Origin: Pseudomonadales bacterium
GTDB lineage: Bacteria > Pseudomonadota > Gammaproteobacteria > Pseudomonadales > DC-out160
NCBI GenBank assembly: GCA_016765265.1
Contig: JAESQG010000452.1
Location: 1-12,212, forward strand
Reading direction: 5' to 3'
DNA: 12,212 nucleotides
Below are positions 6,757 to 12,212 of the stretch, piece by piece. Every line of letters begins with the position of its first letter. The stretch's first letter is position 1. Both the position numbers and the translations under genes were made by a program. Under the pieces are notes generated by a model, which was not told where the DNA came from, ran no database searches, and was given only the letters and a program-made list of their open reading frames with translations.

Positions 6757-6763
6757 GGAGGTG
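6757..6763 (+). promoter_or_regulatory. Shine-Dalgarno that fixes the ABC ATPase start
   Basis: GGAGGTG ends 3 bases before the ATG at 6767-6769, with GGAGG 5 bases away. This is the strongest ribosome site in the window. It favours that ATG over the TTG at 6749 and the ATG at 6755, whose codons overlap or precede it. Confidence 0.8.
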
Positions 6764-6766
6764 AGC

Positions 6767-7492
6767 ATGGTTGAAATTATTCGTTTGGAACAGGTAACCA
6801 AACAATACGCTTTGGGCCAAGTGTTAGTGGATGCCTTGAGAGGGGTAGATCTCACCCTCCATTCTGGAGAGTTTTCGGCATTAGTTGGACCGTCCGGCAG
6901 CGGTAAAAGCACGCTGCTCAATATGATAGGCTGTGTTGATTTGCCCACCACGGGTAAAGTGTTTGTTGATGGGAATGAAGTGTCACATCAAAACGACAAA
7001 CAGCTGACTAAACTGCGGTTGCACAAGTTGGGTTTTATCTTTCAAACATTTAATTTGGTGAATGTACTTAATGTTTATCAGAATGTTGAAATGCCGTTAT
7101 TACTTCAAGGCAAGCTAAGCAAAAAACAACGTCAACACCGTGTGGAAAATCTTATTCATCGCGTTGGACTCAGCGCCCACCTAAAACATAGACCGAATGA
7201 ATTATCGGGAGGGCAACGCCAGCGAGTTTCCATTGCGCGTGCGTTGGTGGGTAAACCAAAAATTGTCCTTGCCGATGAACCTACTGCGAATTTGGATTCT
7301 GTTACCGGTATCGAAATAGTGGATTTGATGAAGGAAATTAATCAAACAGATCAAACTACCTTTCTCTTTTCCACGCACGATGACAGGGTTGTATCGCGAG
7401 TGGATCGAGTGATACCTATAGAAGACGGTCTTATCGGGGCGAGTCGGTTCGCGGAAGCCGACAGAGACAGATTAAATCGTGGTGTGGCCTAG
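6767..7492 (+). CDS. ABC transporter ATP-binding protein, LolD/MacB type
   Basis: The predicted protein has 241 aa and all nucleotide-binding motifs are intact: Walker A GPSGSGKST (residues 41-49), Q-loop FQTFN (Gln93), signature LSGGQRQR (from 146), Walker B IVLADEPTANLD (from 166) and H-loop STHD (His204). The LNMIGCVDLPTTG and GFIFQTFNL context is typical of the LolD/MacB/FtsE subfamily that drives FtsX-type permeases, the so-called mechanotransmission ABC systems. It acts at the cytoplasmic face of the inner membrane, presumably with the two permeases encoded downstream. The start was chosen for its strong Shine-Dalgarno (6757-6763). The first permease follows after 60 bases. The C-terminus (about residues 224-241) runs past the conserved domain with charged residues and no known motif. 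Confidence 0.95.
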   Translation: MVEIIRLEQVTKQYALGQVLVDALRGVDLTLHSGEFSALVGPSGSGKSTLLNMIGCVDLPTTGKVFVDGNEVSHQNDKQLTKLRLHKLGFIFQTFNLVNVLNVYQNVEMPLLLQGKLSKKQRQHRVENLIHRVGLSAHLKHRPNELSGGQRQRVSIARALVGKPKIVLADEPTANLDSVTGIEIVDLMKEINQTDQTTFLFSTHDDRVVSRVDRVIPIEDGLIGASRFAEADRDRLNRGVA

Positions 7493-7552
7493 TTTTGCCA
7501 GAAGGGTCTCACTAAAGATAGTTAGGACGTTAAGATAAAGAGGTTTCATCGG

Positions 7553-9682
7553 ATGAGTTGGAGTGCGCTACAGCTAGTGTTTGAACTCTCATGGCGTAGC
7601 TTGTGGAATCACCGTGTGAAAAGCATTGTGGTAGGGACAATTATCTTATTTGGTGTTTTTTTACTGGTGGTGGCTGACGCGTTGTTGGAGAGCATCAATA
7701 ATGCGATGGAATCGAGTATTACCTCCAGCATTACGGGGCATTTACAGGTCTATGATAAAAATGCTGAAGACAAATTATCGTTAATGGGTATTATCGGTAA
7801 TCGTGGTGCTAAACCCAGTTTAGGTAAAATTGCTAATTTTGCAGCAGTTCGTGATATTTTGGCATCTCATCCCAATGTATCTGCTGTGGTTCCCATGGGG
7901 ACTGACTCCACGATTGTTTACCAAGGCAACAGGGTAGACAAAACCCTGGCATCCCTACGTTTAGCCTTAAAGCAAGGGGATGATTCGGAACAGCGAAATC
8001 AAATCGAGAAACTATTGATGCTTGTAGGCAAGCTGGAAGAACAATATCGTTTGACCATTGATGTCAGCAATAATCAAGAGAAGTTTCACGCGGCTATCGA
8101 AGACCTACAGACGGTACAAGGCGTGTCCTTTTGGCGTAGCTTCGATGAGGATCAAGAGAGTGCTTTACAATTTCTCGATACACGGATCGCTCCATTGGTC
8201 AGCGAGGCTAACCCAATATTTTTAGAGTTTTTGGCCACTGATATAGTTCGGTTTAAGGAGGCCTTTTATCGCTTCAAATTAGTAGAGGGGCAAATGCTGC
8301 CGGATGGTGCCCGAGGGATAATGATCAATCATACTCAATATGAGGAGTATCTTAAGGATCGAATTGCGCGCATGTTTGATGTGATTTATGTTGCATTAAA
8401 TACGGAGAACAGAGCCATAAAAACCGATCTTGAGTTGCAGTATTATATTAGACGCCGTGCCAAAGAGTATCAATTGTGGTTGCTGTCCTTGGATGCTCAA
8501 TCCTCTGAAAAGATGAAAACTGAGCTCGTTGATTTGTTAAATACCAGCCCTCAAATGGCGAACAATAATAATCTAGAGTTTTTTATTCAGCAGTTTCTCA
8601 ACTTGACCGATGAGAATTTTGACCGGCATTATCGTTTTTTTTACGACAGGATAGCGCCCATGATACAACTCTATCAGATCAATATCGGCGATTTAATCCC
8701 TTTACAGAACTTGGGGCCGGGTAGTTCCTTAAAAGCCAAGTTTTATGGCACCTTTCAATTCGAGGGGGTGGAAGATAGCGGTTTTAGTGGGATATATAAT
8801 TTGATTGATCTGATGAGCTTTCGAGATTTATATGGGTTTATGACAGAAGAGAAAAAATGGGAAATGCTGCAATTGAAAAAAGAGTTTAGTACTGTTGAAT
8901 TCGATCGTACTGCTGTAGAGGATGCGCTATTTGGTGATACATCATGGTCTAGTCTTAATGATGTTAATGGTGATGATTTTAGTGATGAGCACCAGGATAA
9001 CGAGTTCGAACTAGAACAGGGGGTTTTAGTCAATACGCAAGACAGGCTACAAACCTTAATTGAGGCACGATATACCCGAGATCAATTAGATCGCGGTCCA
9101 GTGCTTAGCGCTGCGATCGTGCTAAAAAATCCAAAGCTACTCCAGCAGACGGAAAATGAAATTAATCAATTAATCATAGACAAAAAACTACCGCTACAAG
9201 TTATCGACTGGCAAACTGCTGCTGGTTTCGTAGGTCAAATGATACAAGTGATGCAAATCGTATTGTTCACGTTTATTGTCTTCGTTTTTTGTATCTCTAT
9301 GGTGGTGGTTAATAATGCTATGCTCCTGGCAACCATGCAACGTTATACGGAAATAGGCACCTTGCGAGCTATTGGAGCAGGGCGCGGCATTATTCTGGGT
9401 ATGTTTTTTATAGAGAGTTTAATGCTAACCATTATTGCAGGCGGTATTGGCGGTTTGCTGGGATTTTTGTTGGTGCAGTATTTGGGAACGATAGGAATAC
9501 CCGCTCCTACCTATGAATTCAAGTTTTTGTTTGGGGGCGAGTTGCTTTTCCCGCAAATCGATAGGGACAACATTTATATGGGGCCTATAGTGATTATCGC
9601 CGTGAGCGTAGTGGCGACGCTTTACCCCGCATTGTTAGCCACACGGGTTCCACCGGTGGTTGCACTGACTGCTCAGGAGTAA
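7553..9682 (+). CDS. Large FtsX-type ABC permease with an enlarged periplasmic domain
   Basis: The predicted protein has 709 aa. Topology matches LolC/LolE/MacB: one membrane helix near residues 24-46, a long extracytoplasmic part (about 47-560), then three helices near 565-590, 614-642 and 676-698. The C-terminal FtsX domain shows NNAMLLATMQRYTEIGTLRAI followed by GAGRGIILGMF, the conserved coupling region, and the protein ends TRVPPVVALTAQE, close to the usual PA-x-x-A-A-R-hydrophobic ending of the family. At 709 aa it is far longer than the usual 400 or so, and the extra length is all periplasmic. It includes helical, charged stretches and an acidic Asp-rich segment near 469-490 (NDVNGDDFSDE) resembling a calcium loop. 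AAAGAGG about 9 bases upstream is a plausible ribosome site. It probably pairs with the next permease as a heterodimer. Confidence 0.9.
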   Translation: MSWSALQLVFELSWRSLWNHRVKSIVVGTIILFGVFLLVVADALLESINNAMESSITSSITGHLQVYDKNAEDKLSLMGIIGNRGAKPSLGKIANFAAVRDILASHPNVSAVVPMGTDSTIVYQGNRVDKTLASLRLALKQGDDSEQRNQIEKLLMLVGKLEEQYRLTIDVSNNQEKFHAAIEDLQTVQGVSFWRSFDEDQESALQFLDTRIAPLVSEANPIFLEFLATDIVRFKEAFYRFKLVEGQMLPDGARGIMINHTQYEEYLKDRIARMFDVIYVALNTENRAIKTDLELQYYIRRRAKEYQLWLLSLDAQSSEKMKTELVDLLNTSPQMANNNNLEFFIQQFLNLTDENFDRHYRFFYDRIAPMIQLYQINIGDLIPLQNLGPGSSLKAKFYGTFQFEGVEDSGFSGIYNLIDLMSFRDLYGFMTEEKKWEMLQLKKEFSTVEFDRTAVEDALFGDTSWSSLNDVNGDDFSDEHQDNEFELEQGVLVNTQDRLQTLIEARYTRDQLDRGPVLSAAIVLKNPKLLQQTENEINQLIIDKKLPLQVIDWQTAAGFVGQMIQVMQIVLFTFIVFVFCISMVVVNNAMLLATMQRYTEIGTLRAIGAGRGIILGMFFIESLMLTIIAGGIGGLLGFLLVQYLGTIGIPAPTYEFKFLFGGELLFPQIDRDNIYMGPIVIIAVSVVATLYPALLATRVPPVVALTAQE

Positions 9683-9698
9683 CTTAGGTCTAAGCCGT

Positions 9699-11057
9699 AT
9701 GAGACAATCGATCGGACTGTATTTTACTATCGCGTTTCGAAGTTTACTGCAGGCTAAGAAACGTAGTTTTTTGTTGGGCAGTGCCATTGCGCTGGTCACA
9801 ATGCTGCACGTGTTGTTGTTGAGTATCTCTAATGGCTACTTGCAAGGTTTGGTAGACGGTGCCACGTCTGTGGCCGCTGGTCACATTAATGTGACTGGAT
9901 TATATAAGTATAAATCCACCACAATGTATCCGTTACTAAAGGACAGTTCGGCTGTGCGTAATTTGATTGCCGATGAATTGGATGATGTGACCCATGTCTT
10001 GGAACGTAATAGTATCGTGGGAAAAATGATAGGAGAAAAACGAACAATATTTTTATTTTTGCAGGGGATTGATCTAAAAAAAGAGGCAAAGCTAAAAGAA
10101 GTACTGACGCTGGCAAAAGAGAGTAAGTATAAAAAGGGAGGTAGGGCCGAAGTTCTTGGGAGCTTTGAAGCGCTTGAGCTTGGAGTAGAAAATGGCATTT
10201 TACTCTTCGCAAATCAGGCGGAACAATTAGGTGTCACCGTTGGCGACAGCATCAATTTTCAAGTGCAAACTCTATCTGGTCTTAATGTAGCGGAGTTACG
10301 CGTGGTCGCCGTTGCTGAAGATGTGGGTATGATCAGTAGCTTTTTTACCTTTGCTACTCGGGCCACAGTGCAGAACGCAATGTATCTTGGTGAAAATGTA
10401 TCAGCCCGAATATTAGTGTATATCGAAGATCGTGAAAAAGCGCCTGAGGCACTGGAGAAATTGCGCAGGCGTTTCAGTCAAGAAGGTTATGAAATGACGG
10501 ATTACGAAGCCAGTTCGTTGATACGTCGTTGGGCCAATTTAGAGCGACAGGATTGGATAGGCCAACGCTTAGATCTGACTACCTGGGAAGATAATATCAG
10601 CGAAGCAAAAATTGTCGTGAATAGCTTTACTAGTATTAGTTATGTGCTGGTCACTATTCTATCGGTTATTATTGCGGTGGGTATACTCAATACCTGTTGG
10701 ATTAGCGTTAAAGACCGAACCAATGAGATAGGCTGTATTCGAGCCATTGGAATGTCTTCGCGAGGGATCTTGGTATTGTTTATGTTGGAAGCATTATTGT
10801 TAGGTTTTTTTTGGGCAGTAGTGGGAGCAGGTGCGGGGTACTTGATAGTGGAGCTGATTTCTCTAGCAGAGATACCTATTGATAATGAAGCCATTCGCAT
10901 TGTGTTATTTTCTACTAAGTTGACATTAGATATCGGGATTATTGATCTGGTGGAGGCAGTGCTGTTTTTTTCTCTCGTGACAGGGATATCCGCGTTATTC
11001 CCGTCCATTAGAGCAGCCAGGATACAACCAATACAAGCGATCAATCATATTGCTTAG
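9699..11057 (+). CDS. FtsX-type ABC permease, second subunit
   Basis: The predicted protein has 452 aa, the typical size for a LolC/LolE-like permease. A membrane helix lies near residues 22-45, followed by SNGYLQGLVDGATSVAAGHI, which resembles the start of a MacB-type periplasmic core, then a periplasmic domain to about 305. Three C-terminal helices lie near 310-334, 355-388 and 415-437. The FtsX signature is clear in VKDRTNEIGCIRAIGMSSRG, and the end (FPSIRAARIQPIQAINHIA) is the standard family ending. It starts 16 bases after the previous stop, in the same direction, with only a weak ribosome site, so coupling is likely. Having two different permeases beside one ATPase is the LolCDE arrangement rather than the MacB homodimer. 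The substrate cannot be deduced. Confidence 0.92.
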   Translation: MRQSIGLYFTIAFRSLLQAKKRSFLLGSAIALVTMLHVLLLSISNGYLQGLVDGATSVAAGHINVTGLYKYKSTTMYPLLKDSSAVRNLIADELDDVTHVLERNSIVGKMIGEKRTIFLFLQGIDLKKEAKLKEVLTLAKESKYKKGGRAEVLGSFEALELGVENGILLFANQAEQLGVTVGDSINFQVQTLSGLNVAELRVVAVAEDVGMISSFFTFATRATVQNAMYLGENVSARILVYIEDREKAPEALEKLRRRFSQEGYEMTDYEASSLIRRWANLERQDWIGQRLDLTTWEDNISEAKIVVNSFTSISYVLVTILSVIIAVGILNTCWISVKDRTNEIGCIRAIGMSSRGILVLFMLEALLLGFFWAVVGAGAGYLIVELISLAEIPIDNEAIRIVLFSTKLTLDIGIIDLVEAVLFFSLVTGISALFPSIRAARIQPIQAINHIA

Positions 11058-11067
11058 GGTAAAAAAA

Positions 11068-11901
11068 ATGACGAGATTGCGGGGATACACTGTAAACAAG
11101 CTGATGTTGGTGAAACTGAGTTTAATATCCATCGTATTATTCTCTATGACGCTGCCTGCTATGTCACTACCTGCTTTCGCTGCTAATGAAAAACCCCTAA
11201 TGCAAACCCAAGTTGACGCACTACTTGCGGAAGTAGATGAGCGCAGTAAATTCGAGTCGGATTTTAAAGCGGTTATCTATTTACAGCAAAAACACCGGGA
11301 AAAAGGTGAACTGCTATACCAGGCCTCTGTTTATCGACGTGACGAGAATGACCGTTTTATGATGTTGTTCCTGAAACCTAAATCTGATGCGGGTAAGGGA
11401 TATTTGGTGATGGATAAGAATCTCTTTCTGTATAGTCCCAATACGGGTGATTGGTCCCGGGTGAGTGAGGATCGTATTGCGGGAACGGACACTAACTTGA
11501 ATAACTTCGAAACTTGGAACTTAGTGGAGCGTTTTAACGGCACGTTTGTGGCGAATGAGAAATTGGGGAAATTTAAGGTTCATCATATTGCATTAGAAAG
11601 CAAACCCGGAAAAAAAGTGGATAATCCTAAGATGGATCTTTGGATAGAGATGAACTCTCACCATGTACTGAAGCAACAGGACTTCGCTTTGTCGGGAAAG
11701 CTTTTGCGAACCACCTATCGCACTAAATGGAAACTGTTAAGTGATGAAAAAAGCGTTGAGCGTTACATCCCCATAGAAACACGGATATATAATGAGGTAG
11801 AAAAAGGTAACCAGACCATTATCGTGATTGATAAAATAGCGCTAAGGGCCTTACCTGCAAATATATTTTCAAAAGCATGGCTAGAGAGCAAAAGCCGGTG
11901 A
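11068..11901 (+). CDS. LolA-like periplasmic outer-membrane lipoprotein-sorting protein
   Basis: The predicted protein has 277 aa. The signal peptide covers residues 1-38 with a probable cleavage after PAFA (AFA before ANEK). The mature part has the pattern of the LolA-like family annotated as outer-membrane lipoprotein-sorting protein: an early segment FESDFKAVIYLQQKHREKG, then strands such as RFMMLFLKP, KGYLVMDKNLFLYSPNTGDW, KMDLWIEMNSHHVLKQQDF and YIPIETRIYN, consistent with a curved beta-sheet that shields a lipid or acyl chain. The ATG at 11068-11070 was preferred over the TTG at 11050, which overlaps the previous gene, because AGGGT lies 8 bases upstream and the preceding stop is 11055-11057. 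It lies directly after the permeases, as expected for the periplasmic acceptor of their cargo. The family assignment rests on recalled pattern and context. Confidence 0.85.
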   Translation: MTRLRGYTVNKLMLVKLSLISIVLFSMTLPAMSLPAFAANEKPLMQTQVDALLAEVDERSKFESDFKAVIYLQQKHREKGELLYQASVYRRDENDRFMMLFLKPKSDAGKGYLVMDKNLFLYSPNTGDWSRVSEDRIAGTDTNLNNFETWNLVERFNGTFVANEKLGKFKVHHIALESKPGKKVDNPKMDLWIEMNSHHVLKQQDFALSGKLLRTTYRTKWKLLSDEKSVERYIPIETRIYNEVEKGNQTIIVIDKIALRALPANIFSKAWLESKSR

Positions 11902-12212
11902 GTCAGCATCCTGCTTCTTTCGGATATTGGATACAGCTTTCTTTGATGATGTTATTTTTAGCTTTCGTGGGCGGAGTTAACGCCGATGAGACCTCCCGCG
12001 AAGCAGCGTTGTTTGGCGAAGAGCCTGTTAATAATGAGGAAATTGACGAATTTCAGGGCGTGAGCACTGACTCTATTGTAAAGTTATTTAGTCAAAAGCT
12101 CAGTGCTGTTGACGGTCGCCTAGATATTGGAGGTCGGTATTACCATTCAAGTATTTTTCTTTATTCTGAAAATACTAGCATCGGTGAAACCAATATTAGT
12201 CATACGGGAGTA
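11877..12212 (+). CDS. Start of a secreted, probably outer-membrane protein (runs off the right edge)
   Basis: An open frame of 112 codons runs to the window end. It begins MAREQKPVSQHPASFGYWIQ and continues with a hydrophobic stretch (LSLMMLFLAFVGGVNA) and a likely cleavage before DE, so the protein is exported. After a charged linker, SAVDGRLDIGGRYYHSSIFL has the glycine and aromatic rhythm of a first barrel strand. The ATG at 11877 overlaps the LolA-like gene by 25 bases. A GTG at 11898-11900 would overlap its TGA by four bases, a common coupling layout, and leave a more compact signal peptide; the choice is open. As the last visible member of the ABC cluster it could be the outer-membrane acceptor or exit point. 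Its family cannot be named from this fragment. Confidence 0.72.
   Translation, partial: MAREQKPVSQHPASFGYWIQLSLMMLFLAFVGGVNADETSREAALFGEEPVNNEEIDEFQGVSTDSIVKLFSQKLSAVDGRLDIGGRYYHSSIFLYSENTSIGETNISHTGV

Larger units (their letters stand above)
6206..6766. other. Long gene-free divergent control region
   Basis: About 560 bases between the TetR gene and the ABC operon hold no convincing gene on either strand. The region is A+T-rich and contains palindromes at 6339-6351, 6387-6406, 6468-6488 and 6576-6592, a nonamer direct repeat (TTGCGAACA at 6494-6502 and 6532-6540) and a 17-bp tandem array at 6606-6690. It must hold the promoters of both divergent units. No sigma-70 promoter close to consensus could be chosen with confidence. 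Confidence 0.7.

Noticed and set aside
9881..10212. Two overlapping minus-strand open frames of 105 and 108 codons
   Set aside because: Both are antisense to the second permease in different frames; neither has a motif or a start context.
10640..11044. 134-codon open frame on the minus strand
   Set aside because: Antisense to the FtsX domain of the second permease; its sequence is low in recognisable features and reflects the complementary codons of membrane helices.

Overview
The window looks like chromosomal DNA of a Gram-negative bacterium, probably a marine gammaproteobacterium. The signs are lipobox lipoproteins, an outer-membrane barrel ending in Phe, a Lol/MacB-type ABC system and moderately A+T-rich DNA with densely packed genes. 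No rRNA, tRNA, CRISPR array, transposase or phage gene was seen. The taxonomic call is inference from gene content only.

Left half (1-5396, all minus strand), read in transcription order. A large lipoprotein of about 1045 aa is related to the hydrazine synthase alpha subunit (HzsA), with a beta-propeller region and three CXXCH heme c sites. Next comes a small lipoprotein with one CX4CH heme-type motif, then a secreted SH3 domain joined to an outer-membrane beta-barrel, then a membrane-anchored TlpA/ResA-type thioredoxin. Gaps are 15, 7 and 27 bases, so this is probably one operon. The thioredoxin gene carries an in-frame TAA exactly between its membrane anchor and its WCGPC domain. The set suggests a cell-envelope heme and thiol module: redox carriers placed next to an outer-membrane barrel, plus a thiol reductase of the kind that prepares apocytochromes. 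No hzsB or hzsC is present, so hydrazine synthesis should not be assumed.

Middle (5630-6766). A TetR-family regulator lies on the minus strand. It is divided from the plus-strand operon by about 560 bases without a gene, which hold several palindromes and a five-unit array of 17-bp tandem repeats ending 76 bases before the chosen start of the first ABC gene.

Right half (6767-12212, all plus strand). A LolD/MacB-type ATPase, two FtsX-type permeases of unequal size (709 and 452 aa), a LolA-like periplasmic protein and the start of a secreted, probably outer-membrane protein that runs off the right edge. The last two genes overlap. The layout mirrors the Lol lipoprotein pathway (ATPase, two permeases, periplasmic carrier, outer-membrane end point), so it reads as a dedicated, TetR-controlled route for moving a lipidated or hydrophobic cargo from the inner to the outer membrane. 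The cargo cannot be read from the sequence.
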